Shown here: one piece after another, positions 10,528 to 23,122 of the stretch
How positions within the stretch are numbered: the first letter of the stretch is position 1
Layout: every line of letters starts with the position of its first letter
NCBI GenBank assembly: GCA_014529385.2
Contig: CM043953.1
Span: 77,866,872 to 77,930,871, forward strand
Source of the DNA: Adiantum capillus-veneris
Taxonomy: Eukaryota > Streptophyta > Polypodiopsida > Polypodiales > Pteridaceae
Length of the DNA stretch: 64,000 bases
Direction of reading: 5' to 3'
Program-made: the position numbers and the translations under genes
The notes under the pieces: generated by a model
Databases searched by the model: none
Told to the model about the DNA's origin: nothing
The model's input: the letters and a program-made list of their open reading frames with translations, nothing else

Positions 10528-11258
10528 CTAGCACCTTTGCGTACATGCTTTCTTTAAACAAAGGCTTATCTTCATTGATAAGCCCTCCACAATTGGCATA
10601 TATGCCTCACAAATAGGAAACTCTAAAGGAACATAGCTGACCAGAGGCCTTATCTTGGAAAAGTCCACATTTTGCAAAATTGACATCATCCTTGACTGGT
10701 CCATAGAACACCCTTTTTCTGCCATAGGCACATAATCTATAGAGTTCAACAAGTCTAACTCCAACTTTCTCTTCATTTTCCTGCTCTTCACCTTGGAAAT
10801 TTTGATAGCCTCGGTATAGCTTCTCAGATCTTCATAGTCAACCTTCTCTCGAGCACATGGATGCAGGCAAGCTAGGAGTATTTCAGCTTGAAACAATCCG
10901 CATTGACCACTTGGGTGATAACAACCAATTTCCTTCCAACTTTCTTCAGACCCATTGACAAAAGCATCAAAATTTTCACTTACTTCTTCACCCATCCCTT
11001 TGATCTTTGCAACCACTTCAGCAGCCAGCACCACTTTCCCAAACTGACACAAACATTTCTCTCAAAAACCAATTTCCTACTTGCCGCTTCCAAACCATCA
11101 AACCAGGCCTTCACTTTACTTCGCAGCACCAGCAGTACTGTCTGCACCTTCTCTCCATCACTCCACATTTGCAATGAAAGCATGAACATCTGAAAATTTG
11201 CAATCCATTTGTCCGCATCTCCATCACCATTGAAAATCAGACCAACACCCTGCCACAT
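10528..11258 (-). pseudogene. Retrotransposon gag fragment (minus strand)
   Basis: The first part (11258-10980) reads FNGDGDADKWIANFQMF, then a stretch ending VLRSKVKAWFDGLE. This matches the helical capsid signature of plant retrotransposon gag proteins (F-G-x-D-x-W ... A-x-x-W). The second frame (11052-10528) continues the protein after one frameshift, with a basic KVKSRKMKRKLELD patch and a cysteine-containing but non-canonical C-terminus. No CCHC knuckle is visible. Gag forms the virus-like particle. The pol part of this element is not recognisable on the same strand. Confidence 0.65.
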
Positions 11259-11457
11259 ATTTGATCACGGACGCCACATCAAGGAGCAATTGGCGTGCTC
11301 CTCAGTGGGGGCAACAAAAGATGGAAAGAGGGAAAGGGGCACACACCCAAAACATAACAAAATGCCTCTCTATATCCCATGATAATCATAGAACCCCAAT
11401 CCACTGGGCTTCACCTTCAAAATCTACAAAAAATCACCTGCACACATCCGTCTTGGT

Positions 11458-11599
<142 letters not shown>

Positions 11600-11662
11600 A
11601 TCACAAAAAGCTCAAGCACGTTTCACACCCACACAACCTCTGTTCCACATTGCAAGCACTTA

Positions 11663-11668
<6 letters not shown>

Positions 11669-11730
<62 letters not shown>
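11669..11730. repeat. (TC)n microsatellite
   Basis: A pure TC run of about 31 units lies 75 bp after the long CA repeat, making a compound microsatellite region. Confidence 0.97.
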
Positions 11731-11733
<3 letters not shown>

Positions 11734-11984
11734 TTGCACACACAAACCTGGGTTTGGGTTTGCAACCAATGACACCGACACCTACAACATAAGAAAATCA
11801 CAATAAAAACAAGAAGCGGAGCAAGGAATTGACACCAAAAGGGGGCAATGGCAAGCTTCACTTCCATAAAACCTATTTACAATTTACAAGATGTGCATGG
11901 CACACTCCTCGTGCACTTCTCCTTCTCCACACTCAAAAGGCTCTCTAAACCTTGGATTCTCCAAGACGAAAGCTTCCCAAAGCG

Positions 11985-12004
11985 CCCCCCCCCCCCCCCC
12001 CCCC
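11985..12004. repeat. Poly-C tract
   Basis: Twenty consecutive C residues. A T9G12 tract follows at 12150-12170. Such runs are prone to sequencing and assembly length errors. Confidence 0.95.
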
Positions 12005-13879
12005 ATTTTACCGAAATGGCTCTTATAGGGGATTACCTTTGTAAAAAGAAAAAAGAGGGGTTCTTTTTGTTGGTGCAGCCTACCAACAGCTCATTTATGA
12101 CATTTGACCACCATTCCATGCACTTGGCCTTGAATTTTTGGCATATTTGATTTTTTTTGGGGGGGGGGGGTGATAGCTCAACAACTTCTGACTCCCCAAC
12201 TACATGTGAAGCATCTCTTTAATTCCATTTTGGGTGTCACGGTGCCGTGACAACCCATGGGGGTCCACCTCTCTTCACTTAAAACATTGCTCCTTTGTGG
12301 GTGCAGAAACACCACTTATAAACATGCCACATCATCATCGCCCTCACGTGAGCGGCACTGCCAACCGTCAACCACAACTGCTTGCCGCCACAAAATTTGC
12401 CAGAAGTGCTATTGTGCAACATCCAATGGGCTTGCTGCCATAGCTTCAAGAGCTCCGAGGAGCTCTCCCTCAACTCACACCCAAAAGGGGGTGCCTGCTT
12501 TGGTGTAAATACCCTACTTAATCACATGCCGAGTTTGCATATGGGACTATCCGTGTGCCACATGGCATCTCCTGCTTGATGCACCCCTCAACCTTCCTAG
12601 TCACCACAAAAAACGTCAAAGAAAATTATTTTTTTCCACCCCCCTTAAATCCTCTACCATTGCATGCTCCAGATTCTGATGATCAAACCGACAAAACCCT
12701 CTCCAACCTAGCATAGGAGATTACACTTCCACTAACTCTCTCTACCTTTTTGGCCCCAACACGTCCTTGAACCAAGCACCCCAAAATGAGAAAAAATATC
12801 ATGGCATCAAACTGCCATGCAACTACCACCCAACTTCAACATGCCCTAAATCTCTATCCAGGAATCCAATCAACGAGCAGTCACTTTTCGCTAACACCTC
12901 ATATTGAGAATTAGCCCTACAAGCCTTGTCGAGCTTCCAAAAGCAGTTGATGGCAAGCTTTCCAAAGCAGTCAAACCGGCTTAGAAAAAACCCTTGTCAA
13001 ACCTTCAGTGGCCCAAAACTTTCTCATCTGGGATCCAATTCTCAATCTCAAAGGATTGACATGGCCCATAGCTCGAGTGCTTCACATTAACTTGCTAAAA
13101 CCAGTCTTGACTATCTACGTTAGTGGATTGTGGCAAAGCAAATCAACCACTTCCTAGTCAGAAAATTAGTCTATGTCCAATCTCACTGCTCTAGGTCATC
13201 ATGCCTTTTCGGCATCCAAACAAATTCGGAAAGCAACCAAACTTAAGGAGATGTATTACAACACCTAAGGGCATATTCCTACCAAGTTTTGCAGTCATCT
13301 AGGAAGGTACATAAATCACGATCCATCCCAAAAAATGTATAGAAAACTGACACAGAACTACATGGAAAGGTTCCCCTCAAGCATAGAAACACTCTTCCAA
13401 GGTCAAAACATCAAAAAAAAACCATTTAAGACCTCAAATCAATGCATTTAGCTCACAAACAAGATGTCGCAAATCACAATAGAATTGAGAATTATTACAC
13501 TTAGATTGAAGAGAATTCTGTTCGTAGGCTCAGAGAGACTGAGAAGGAGTGATAGATTATACTACAATTTGAGAATCTCTTAGCAGAATTACACCGCTTC
13601 TTTTGAAAAAATGATTCAGTACAACAAAGTTTGGTGTATATCGGCCTTTTAAGTGACATTCCGTAGTGTCCACCAAACATTTCCCCCTTCCTATTCATTA
13701 CACGTCCTCATTCAATCTGCCTTTGATTGTTGCCTTAGTATTTGATCAACCTCTTTTGCAGTGTCTCAGTGAGTCACCTAAATTTTTGTGCCCTTGCCTC
13801 GATCTCCATCTTTGTCACCAGCTCTTTGAAAGGATTATTGCTGAGAGTGCTCTAATTATCTAATATGCTATGTGTTGAG

Positions 13880-16800
13880 CTGGTAAATCTTGGGTCAAGG
13901 GATTAAATATGGAGGAGTCGACTTTGAAAAATCCTATCATGAATACCTCCTCAAAAGTTTTCATGTAGTGGGAGAGCAAGAACATGACTCTCGCATACAA
14001 TCCCATGATAACTTTTTTGTTGGGAATTTTTGTTTCCATATTCTAGCACAACCCTCTTGTGCCTTCCACAAAAACTTGCCAAGGATGCTCTGCTGCTTCT
14101 ATATCATTGAATGCTGTAATGCAGGTGATTAGCATCTTTGCAATCTTCACTAGCATCAGGCATGCAAGATCTGGTATTTCCTTCATCATGTTGATGACTC
14201 CTTTCAACGTTTGAACCATATACTTTTATGATGGGAGAATGTTATTCCTTGGCTTGAATATAATTGAGTAGTTAAGAACTACGAGTCTTTTGCTTTGCCA
14301 TGAATAAAAGCTTTCCCAAGCTTGCCTTCTGTTGATGGGACAATAAGTTGGGTCGATCCTGAGATGCTGCACAATATTTCTATAATATGTTTCATCAGTT
14401 GGGTGCTACTCAAACCATTTTCTTTGACAGATTGGTTGATTGTCGATGATAGTCTGAATCTGTATGGCATTGACAGGAACATCCTTGTAATCTCCTCTTT
14501 GGTTTGGCTCAAGGGCAGGTAGCATTTTTCATTTCCATAATAGAGCCTCCTGCCTTATCAGTGGTAGTGCGATCATCTCATGCCCGAGGTTTTTCACCAC
14601 TTCATTGAGAGTGATCATGAGAAGGGCCGCAAACTCCAACACCTTGAGCTCATATTGCAGATACTCCTTGTGTGAAGGGTCTTTGACTTCTGAGATCCAC
14701 CATTGAATTTCTTCTTTTGCAGCATCCGAGATGGACGTTATGGTTGGATCTTCAGCTTCATCATTGCTATTCTTGTCATTGTATCTGGCATATCTATGTG
14801 ATGAGCTTCAAAGGTGAATTGTTCCATTCCTCCTATTTGTTCAGCTTCCACAGGGACTGTTTGTACTGGCTTCACCTGTGTTGCCCTTAGAGCATCCAAA
14901 TCTTCCTTTTCCTTTGCCAAATGCTTTCTTAGATTTTCAATTTCTTTGTCTTTATCTTTTTGCAATACTTTATGCCCTGCTGTCATAATTTGCCTGTCAT
15001 ATTTCTCTTGAGCAAGGGCCTCATTTAGATCCTGGACCTCTTTGGTCAACCGTAGATCGATTTAACTATCATGCTTGGGGAGCTTGGCGTATCCTGCAAG
15101 GCTGAAAGTTGGGTGAGAGTCTTGCTGACCACCGCATAAGACTCTTGCAGCTTCTCACTATGTTCCCTTTCCCTGATTAGCTCCTCCTCTAGTATTTGTT
15201 GCTCAACCTGAAAAGTAGTGTTGGATTCATTAAATTGTTGGACTTTCTTGTAGTAATATGCAACATTATCCTGTTCCCTTTGTAATTCTGATTGTATTTG
15301 CAACTGGATTTTTTGCAAAACTTCAATTTTGTTTTGCAGCTTTAGTGTGCTTTCGGCTGCTTTTGTTGCTTCTTTTTTTGTGTCCTCTAGCTCTAGTTCA
15401 TGCAAGTTGTAGAGAGATTTTTGGCATTGGAACTGGAGCTTGATCTGGTCTAAATGTGTGTCAATGTCAAACGACCTGATCATTTGTGATCCCTCCTCTA
15501 CCACAACTTGCAAACGAGGTGATCTTGGTTGTTTCTGACTTCTTTGGCCATGGCTAGAGGTATCAACATGTTGTTGTTATTTCTTCTGTTTTTTGTGCTT
15601 CGAGAGCAGCTTGGACTGTAGTGATTTTTGACAGTGATGTCTCTTTTTCTTGAATTGTCTGCTTTTGTGACAACACTTTGTCTGCCATTTGTTCTGGAAG
15701 ATCTAAGGCTTCTTCTCTTCTTTTTGTTTCAGCCTTTGAAGGCAGCGTTTTGTTCTTTGGTGATTCAAACATATATTATTGTTGGTCAAGGGTATCCTAA
15801 TCACCTTTCTCTTCTTGGTTTTTTGCTTTTTCCCTTGCCTTGGTAGATTCGTAATATGATTTGAGATCATCGATGCGTGACTGTTTTGCATCCTCTCTTT
15901 CTCTTTGTTCCATTTTGCGCTTAAGCTCATTCTCAATTCGTTGCCGCATTTCATTGGAAATTTTCATATTTTCCTCTGCTTCCTTTCTTTTGCGTTGTTT
16001 GATCCTTTCCAGAGCTTCTAATTTTCTATGCTATAGAGGCACAACCTCTTCTTCTTCTCTTTCATCATCCACTTTCGTTCCTTGACTTCTCTTTTCCTCA
16101 TGTTTCTGTTGGTGGAGAATTTCCCTTTGTGCCTGTGCTTCTTCCATTGTCCTTTGGGCTTGGGTGATGGGGATTGCGTTCCCTGCCCGAGTTGGACTCT
16201 TTTTCAGTCTTATGTGTCTAAGTGAAAATTCACTTCCACGTTCCTCATCTGATGACTGATATTCAAAAAGAGTTTCTCTTTCTCTTGACTCAACTTCTTT
16301 GTTGTTTGATGCATTTGATTTTGTCTTCTCGCTGCTAGTGTCATGTCTTCTCGAGGTCTACCTCGTTTGCTTGATTTTTGGTTGTGGCCTTGTTGATAGT
16401 CCTTCTACCGGCTTTACTGCTCTTTTAGATTTGTGGATCAAATCCAATTGTGCTTCCGCAAGTGGTAGATCATCAATCATTCCTAACGCTTGGTAAGCAA
16501 TCCTAGAAAGCATTGGTCCAACATTCATGTAAGTCTTGATCTTTTGGCTACCCTTGATATTTTCTTCCACTATGTTGTCAAGTAGGTAGTTGCCAAAGTC
16601 ACAACTGACTACTCTTCTTTCCGCTAACCCCATTGCCATCACCACAACCATGTGCAAAAGTGGTTCAGTGTATCACGGTGGCTTTTGTACCTTGAAATGT
16701 TGCAAAATGAGGCACGACGGTAGTTCTGTCTCTGAGTAGATCAAGTCTTGATAGGTCAATTTGTGTCCTCTTTAGAAATGCTTTGTCCTCATTATCTATT

Positions 16801-17362
16801 GCTTTGGTCTTTTGCAATAGAATGTGTGTTCTTGCTGTAGGTGGAGAGCTTCATTAATTATCTCCGCAGTGATTTTAACCTTGACCGTAGCTCTATCTTT
16901 GTCTGTAAGGGTGGCTTCTCCATTGTACTAAAGTTCATGTGCTCTTCTGAAATCTGTCCCCGATGGCAGTAGTCACAGGAAACTGTCTAGTTGTAGACAC
17001 CTCGTTGTTGCCAGCATTTTGGACCTTTGGTATAATGCCCACAATTCCCTTGGAAAAATGGTGGCCTTTACTATCTCTTCGTCTGCTGCTTGAAACTTTT
17101 CAATGAATATGTTTGCAAGTATTGTTTCTAGCACCTGTTCTGTGATATGAGCTTTCTCATTTGAGGATATGTCCGTGATCTTGTATGGAGCCGCTTCCCA
17201 CTCCCTTTGTTCTTTTCTTTGGGGCATCCTAAGGCCAGTTTTAGATTGAAAATAGGGTTTAGCAAATGATAAAAAATTGTTGGAAAGTTGAAGAAAATGC
17301 AAACTTGACCAAAAAATGAAAAACGAGCATAACTTTGTCAAAACTACCCCAAATTTGACCAA
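13880..17362 (-). pseudogene. 3' accessory ORF of an LTR element (coiled coil, conserved C-terminal domain), broken
   Basis: Read from 17362 down. An N-terminal region begins MPQRKEQREWEAAPYKI near 17228. A piece at 16657-16358 has NVGPMLSRIAYQALGM. Long coiled-coil pieces lie at 15954-15563, 15513-15046 and 15049-14738 (K/E/Q/L heptads). A piece at 14512-14279 follows. A C-terminal domain near 14060-13890 reads RVMFLLSHYMKTFEEVF, GFF and IFNP. The last domain matches the one at about 1515-1610 on the plus strand, so both belong to one accessory-protein family. Many stops and frameshifts are present. The function is unknown; the charged coiled coil suggests self-assembly. Confidence 0.65.
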
Positions 17363-17433
17363 ATGTCACAAGTGCATCTAGGATTACTATAGTCACAAGG
17401 GCATGAGGTCACATATGAAATCTGGCATTGAGG

Positions 17434-17455
17434 TACATGGATCGTAATCTATGTT
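17434..17455. repeat. 22-bp palindrome, ACATGGATC type, copy 1
   Basis: TACATGGATCG followed by TAATCTATGTT; the halves are nearly reverse-complementary. It is the most decayed of four copies. Confidence 0.75.
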
Positions 17456-17707
17456 GGGACACATTTTGAAGATCTTGTGATACCAAATGGTAGGGATCAT
17501 CAAGGTGGTGCCTTGGTCCAAAGTTTTTAGGATTTGGATAATTGGTTTGGTACTTAGGTCAATTCTTGGTAATTATCCTTAGACTTAAGAGAAATTTGGA
17601 ATTTTGATGTGGGTTTTGGAATCCAAATGAATTGGTATTTCATGGCTAGACCTTGTTTAGTGTTCTGAGCCAGATGATGTAAATTTTTATCTAATTGTGC
17701 AGAAATG

Positions 17708-17729
17708 TACATGGATCACGATCCATGTT
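17708..17729. repeat. 22-bp palindrome, ACATGGATC type, copy 2
   Basis: TACATGGATCA followed by CGATCCATGTT, one central mismatch plus the outer pair. It is followed by TGGGAAGGA, similar to the context of copies 1 and 3. Confidence 0.85.
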
Positions 17730-18429
17730 GGGAAGGACATTGGGGTAGCCTTTTGCATACATGTTCCTATAGGTCTTCCTAGCACACTAGTAATTTTTTT
17801 TTTTAAAAATGGACTTGTTTTTCTTGGTTTACTCAATTTCCCAGTTTATGGTCATGTTTTCCCCGTCTTGACCATATTGTTTTTTTGGAACCATTTTTGG
17901 GCACTTCCTTTGATTGATATCTGATAATGCCTTGATTCTGGATGATTTGTGCCTAAAAACCACGGTTTTGTCTATCTCCCCCCACCAACTTCCATCAATT
18001 TTTGAATTCATCTAAAGGGGGAAATTGATCCAAGCAATTTGCACGACTTTGTAGGTACATTTTTGCTTTGCTTTGCCCCTAATTAGACCTTTAGTGTCAC
18101 ATCTTCCTGATGCTTTTCTTTCACTCTCTTCGGGACTCCCTCTTGTTTTAGGTTGCTTTGAAATAAAGCCTCAAGATGTTTCAATTGCTGCTCTAGCTAG
18201 TGGGGCAGCTTCATGTTCTTCTCCTAACCCTATTTCATAATGTTTTTGTTGGATACTGACCATTTTACCCTTGATTACTTCCAAATGATCATTTGCAGAC
18301 TGAAGGTAAAAAATCATTAGGTTTTAATGATTTTAAGACCCCTTTTTGTGACTATTTTTGCATGGTCAGTTATACTTTTGCATCCTCCAGCCACGCTGAT
18401 CAACTTTTGCCCTAATTTTGTCATCAAGG

Positions 18430-18451
18430 TACATGGATTGCAATCCATGTT
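18430..18451. repeat. 22-bp palindrome, ACATGGATC type, copy 3
   Basis: TACATGGATTG followed by CAATCCATGTT; the inner 20 bases form a perfect inverted repeat. Confidence 0.85.
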
Positions 18452-18542
18452 GGAAAGGATTTTGCAATTCCAATTAGTGGAAGTTGCTCTTGGGCTTATG
18501 GGGAAATCACTGTGCAAGTTTCTCTGATTTTAGGGTTTGAGG

Positions 18543-18564
18543 AACATGGATCGCGATCCATGTT
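18543..18564. repeat. 22-bp palindrome, ACATGGATC type, copy 4 (perfect)
   Basis: AACATGGATCG followed by its exact reverse complement. The centre is ATCGCGAT, the same centre as the perfect palindrome at 63574-63595, whose outer arms differ. Confidence 0.9.
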
Positions 18565-18858
18565 CTAACCCCTTTTGCAACTGTTTTTGCATGCAATGAT
18601 TCTGCCAGTTATAAGGGGTCTACTGAAGAAAATTTTGGGCAAATTTTGAACTCCCCCATTGGCTTTGACAACTTGAAATTTTTTTGACTTTGATATGCTA
18701 TGATCTACTGTTTTGGTAATGCTGGTGCAGTGTGGAGCATAAACAAGTGTTCTTGTAGGGTTAATAATCATACCTGTCAAATCTGGTGGATTAAGAGCTA
18801 CCGAGGTGGTCACAACAAGCAGAAACAAAGTGAGAAATCCTATGATTTTGTGGTTCTC

Positions 18859-18882
18859 TGTGTGTGTGTGTGTGTGTGTGTG
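18859..18882. repeat. (GT)n microsatellite
   Basis: A short pure TG run of about 12 units. Confidence 0.95.
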
Positions 18883-19614
18883 AATGCAAATGAGCTTATT
18901 TTGCCCCATTTGACTATATGTTCCCTATCTACCCAAAATTCCCCATTCATACTCACCTCCATTGATCATATCTTGTTGTTTATATCACATGCAGTTTGAT
19001 CCATTCTCCATTCTGATATTTGGTCATCAAATGGCCTTTAATCTGCAGTTTTGATCCTTAGAAGTTGGATCAAAATCCATCGTGTGCCAAAACTTTTCAT
19101 ATTTGCCATGTTTGAAGGCCTTGCTTTGAGTTTTAGCGTTTGCTTTCAAAAGTCAGTTCCGACTTTCCTAGCTCAACTTATTAATTTTTGTTGATTATTT
19201 GTCCTTTTTAGCTTTTTACTACAAAATTAAAGGAAAATTACCCACAATCATTATTAATTGGCCAAAATTTAGCCAAAATTATTCTAATCACTCATACATA
19301 CATATTCTTAACCTGGAATTTAGATGGTGTCAATATGGCTCATGATTATGTCTGCTAAGAGTTAAAAAGCTCTAAAAAATTATTAAAGGAAAGGAAAAGA
19401 AAAAGAAAAGAAAAGAAAACAATATATACAAAATGATGAGTATCTTGCTGCGTTTCCCCCCCTTCCTATAGTGAGTCGTCTCGAACATGTGTCAAAGTGC
19501 ATGGGTACGAAGTAAGTGTCTATGAATAGCCGTATATTGTGGCTCTATGAGCGAATTGAAGATATACATGGGGTACCAAAGTGTTGTGCAAGATATGGGT
19601 TTTGAACAATAATT

Positions 19615-20483
19615 TTAGGGGCTTTCAATGATTAGGTTAGGTTGAAGCTTTGTGGTCCGAACAAAAGTAGTTGTAGAAGACGCGCTCGTTCTTTGACTGT
19701 GGCATCTAGAAGTTGTGACACTACATTGTTTTTGATTGAGGGTGCTATTTTGGACGCCACTGAAATCGCTTTGATGTTGACTTCCAGTTTGAGTCATCCT
19801 GCGAGTGGGTTTTTGTTCCATATCCAAATGACTGCTTTTGGTTGTCGATGGTGTGATTGGATAGACCGGGTTTGCTTGCCAGAAGCCTTGGGTGGTTTGT
19901 TGAGGGTTGGATTTGGTTGATGCTACGCGGGTGGACTTGTAGTACCATTTTGTTTGGGTATCCATAATTTCTTCAGATGGGTTTGCATAATGGACTTTTT
20001 AACCCAGATTTTCTTGACCACTGTTTGAGAACATCGCTGGATTGGAGTAGGTATTGATTGGAGAGGTTCCCATATGTAGTCTGATTGTACAAATGGTGTG
20101 GCAAAAGATTTTTCATCTATCATGAGTTATAAGATATTATCCTGCCAATTTGGTGTGGCTTGATAAGTGCGCATCCATGACACTCCCCAAATAACCGCTT
20201 CGTTAAGATCTGCATCCTTGACCACATGAAATTCATGAGGATAAATTGTTCCATCAACAGTTATTGGTAAATTTACATGTCCCACACTGTTCATTGGTCC
20301 TTTGTTTGCCAATTTGAACCCAATAGTATTTGGCGTCAGAGGTTCTTTTGTTAATTTAATAAAGGTGGAGTAGTTTACAACATCTCCTCTTGCCCCAACT
20401 TCCACTAATGCACGCTCGACAGTACCATCGTCAAGTTGCAATGCTATTTGTAGATCTATGCCACTTAACCATGTAGACTCCAT
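19615..20483 (-). pseudogene. Retropepsin-like domain downstream of an integrase (minus strand)
   Basis: The frame 20483-20127 reads LQIALQLDDGTVERALVEVGARGDVVNYSTF, then AVIWGVSWMRTYQATPNWQ. This is the fold pattern of plant gypsy retropepsins (ALVDTGA ... ILGxxWL). The catalytic Asp position is Glu (LVEVGA), so it is probably inactive. The frame continues after one stop into a basic, Gln/Ser/Thr-rich tail (20123-19615). It follows the integrase C-terminus on the same strand without an LTR in between, the reverse of the usual protease-before-integrase order. Confidence 0.6.
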
Positions 20484-20599
20484 TAGTATGGATGTGATTG
20501 GAGGGGAATTGGTACATATATTATGTTGGTTATTTCTTTGAGGGTTTGTCCACTCCTTTTGCTTTAATATTCTGATCTTGACTTCTTGCTGTGCTTGCT

Positions 20600-21812
20600 C
20601 CTGAATATCACGGGCTTGACTTCTTCACTAATCTGCTGCATGTATTGTTTGGAGTTCTTCTGGTGTCAATGGAAAAAGATATTTCTTTAACCTGCAGCCA
20701 CTCATCCAATTAGGCATCTCCTCACTTGCCAATGTTGCAAGCTTGGTGGCGCCACTTTGTGGTATATCATGTATTACAAAAGGCCCCATCCCTCACTTTT
20801 TGAGTTTTTTGGAGTGTTGTTTTAGGGTATACACCAAAACATAATCCCTTTTTTGGAACTCTTTGCTAATCACATGTTGATCATGGAATGCTTTCACTTA
20901 TCTTTTTTGAGTATATATACCTGCTAATGCTCTCATTCTGGTTTCAACTAATTGTTTCAAGATGTCTAGTCTCTCCGAAAGCTCATGTCCTATCCATCCT
21001 AATCGTGTTGCGACTCATAATGTGTTAATCAAGAATTCCATTAATCCCAAACACAAGGTTAAAAGGAGTGGTTTTGATGGAAGTGTTAAAAGCTACCCTG
21101 TAAGCCCATAATGCGGAGTGTAGCTGTTGATCCCAATCATTCCTTGAGTCACTCACTATTTTGGTGAGCACCGTGCATAGGCTTTTATTGGTACTCTCGG
21201 CTTTGTCCGTGAGCTTGTGGGTGATATGGTGCGGATTTGCAATGGATCACCATGAATTCATCAAGTAAGCTTTCAATGACGTTGTTCACAAAGTGTGTTC
21301 CTCTATCACTCTCTATTTCAATGGGTAGACCATATCTGGTAAAGATATGTTTGGAAAGGAGCTGAGCCGTAGTCCGTGCATTGTTTTTCTGTGTTGCCTT
21401 TGCTTCTGTCAATTTGGTCAAATAATTTGCTACTATTATGATGTATTGTGCATGAGTTCTATATGCAGGAGGTATGATGGGGCCAATAAATCTATGCTCA
21501 TTTGGCAAAAGTGAATACTCCCATCATTGACCGTAATGGAATTTCCTCTCTATGTAGGGGTGGTTTTGTGCGTTGAAATTCATTACATCTTTTAACATAT
21601 GCCTCTGCATCCCTAAACAGCGTTTGCCACCATATTCCTTCCTGAAGTACTAGCTTTGCAGTTTTATCACCAGAGAAATGTCCCCTTGGATGGCTCAAGT
21701 GTGCTTGTTCTAGGATAAAGAAATATTCACTTTCCGTCGCACACAATCTTAATTGTTCATCCTTTCCCCGCATTGTATTATTAACCTTAAACATCCACAC
21801 TTCCAACACCAT
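20600..21812 (-). pseudogene. Ty3/gypsy integrase (minus strand), decayed
   Basis: From 21812 the HHCC region reads HLSHPRGHFSGDKTAKLVL then YVKRCNEFQRTKPP. The DDE core at 21508-21185 includes IIVANYLTKLTEAKA, EIESDRGTHFVNNV and SAPYHPQAHGQSRE. Downstream pieces ALWAYRVAFNTSIKTTPF and a GPF-like segment (about 21130-20790) form the C-terminus. There are several stops and frameshifts. The second catalytic aspartate sits in the SDRG motif; the first is unclear because the frame breaks there. Confidence 0.85.
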
Positions 21813-22246
21813 GCACTCATGACAAATTGCCTAACAACTTCTCAAATGCATTTACAGAAATTTGCCATCGTCATGAACTTCGGTTAACTCTCACAGACAT
21901 ACTCTGCAGACAATGACTGCTTCATCTATGTATTCAGAGCACCAGGTTGACAAGAATACAGAAATGAAAGAAGACAACAGTGTATGACAAAACTGTATTC
22001 ACTTCATTGACACAGATAGAATTCACCATTACATCTGCTGCATCAGCGTATCTCTCCTCTTGCTATGCCCGAACACCCTTTCACAAAAAAACATCACATC
22101 CCTTCATTAAGATCCCAAAAGACACATTATCCTATTAAGGTCCATTACATAAGTTAAAACCCAAAAAGACTAATCCGTCGTGGTGTAGCCTTAACAATTG
22201 GCATAGCCCGGTGGCTTGAGCCATAGGCTGACCTCGGACCCACTAT
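21813..22246. other. Stretch without a recognised gene
   Basis: It separates the integrase at 21812 from a coiled-coil frame at 22247-22800 on the same strand. It could hold an LTR remnant, but no TG...CA boundary or polypurine tract was convincing. Confidence 0.35.
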
Positions 22247-22800
22247 TTGTTGATCCGCCTTCAGCCACTGTTCCTTTCCTCATTTACTCCCAGCTTTTGC
22301 GCCGCTTCATCAACTACAGCATCTCTCACAGGTTACTCCACAGCAATGGGTTCGGTATCAACATGCACAACGAGGATTGAACCCTCTGCAACTACATCCA
22401 TACCGCCCTCAGAAATTTCCTGCAGCAACTGAACACCTTGTGCTCCCAACTAGACTTTAGACTGCTACACTATCCACTGCTTTCGGATTGCCTCAAGTTG
22501 TAGCTCTAATTCAACAATACGGGCTTGCAACTCCGCATTCTCTTCTCAAACCTTGTACTCCCTAGTAGCTTCAAACCATGATTTGTATTTGTCAATCGGT
22601 TTTGCCATATGCTCCTAAAAAAGCCCAGCTGCCTGATGCCATAACTCCTTGATGTAGTCAAACACTTCCCTCTTCAGAGTGTCCACATTAGCATCAACAA
22701 TTAAAACTCCAGTGACTCCTTGGCCATCCAAAGTGGCTTTCTCAATATCCACTAATGGAGTCAATCGGTTCATCAAGAAATTATTATCAGCACAATCAAA
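22247..22800 (-). pseudogene. Coiled-coil accessory ORF fragment, interrupted by transposon T copy B
   Basis: From 22800 the frame reads DCADNNFLMNRLTPLVDIE, then LKREVFDYIKELWHQAAGLF, a stop, EHMAKPIDKYKSWFEATRE, then EENAELQARIVELELQLEAIRKQ, a clear leucine heptad coiled coil. Three or more stops follow. The layout (a short globular part then a coiled coil) resembles 58600-58980 of element F, so it is probably another member of the retrotransposon accessory ORFs. The left TIR of transposon T abuts it at 22800/22801. Confidence 0.5.
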
Positions 22801-22833
22801 CATTAGGGGAAAGTTGGACTCACTTTTGGACCC
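22801..22833 (+). repeat. Left terminal inverted repeat of T copy B
   Basis: CATTAGGGGAAAGTTGGAC followed by TCACTTTTGGACCC. About 27 of 32 positions match the right end of copy A read in reverse. The preceding bases (ACAATCAAA) would be the left half of any target-site duplication. Confidence 0.8.
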
Positions 22834-23122
22834 TAAAAGAAGTGCCACGTCGGCTTAGAGAGAGAAAATGAAAATGTTAAATTGTGCATTTTATGTGATA
22901 CTTTTTTGCGCCAACAAAAAGCCAAAATGACATTCTTTGGTAGGTAGCCGCCGTCTTTATCATTCTTATCCTTCGTTCTCTTGTTAGGAATCCAACTAAC
23001 CGTATGACTAATGATTTGAAATGCCAACTTACAAGCATTCCCTTTGGAAACATAAGACACACAAACTCTATCAACTCTAAGCTTGATAATATGGTCTTCC
23101 CTCCCAAAACCTGAGATATTTT

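Larger units (their letters stand above)
17363..19614. other. Non-coding stretch with iterated 22-bp palindromes
   Basis: No coding region is supported. It lies between the integrase/retropepsin block (19615-21812) and the accessory ORF (13880-17362), both minus strand, so it may be an inter-ORF or leader region of a retrotransposon. It carries four near-palindromes listed separately and a short (GT)n. Confidence 0.5.

Noticed and set aside
12234-12579. Overlapping short plus-strand frames with Cys and His residues
   Set aside because: Several frames are open at once, composition follows local base bias, and no domain is visible.
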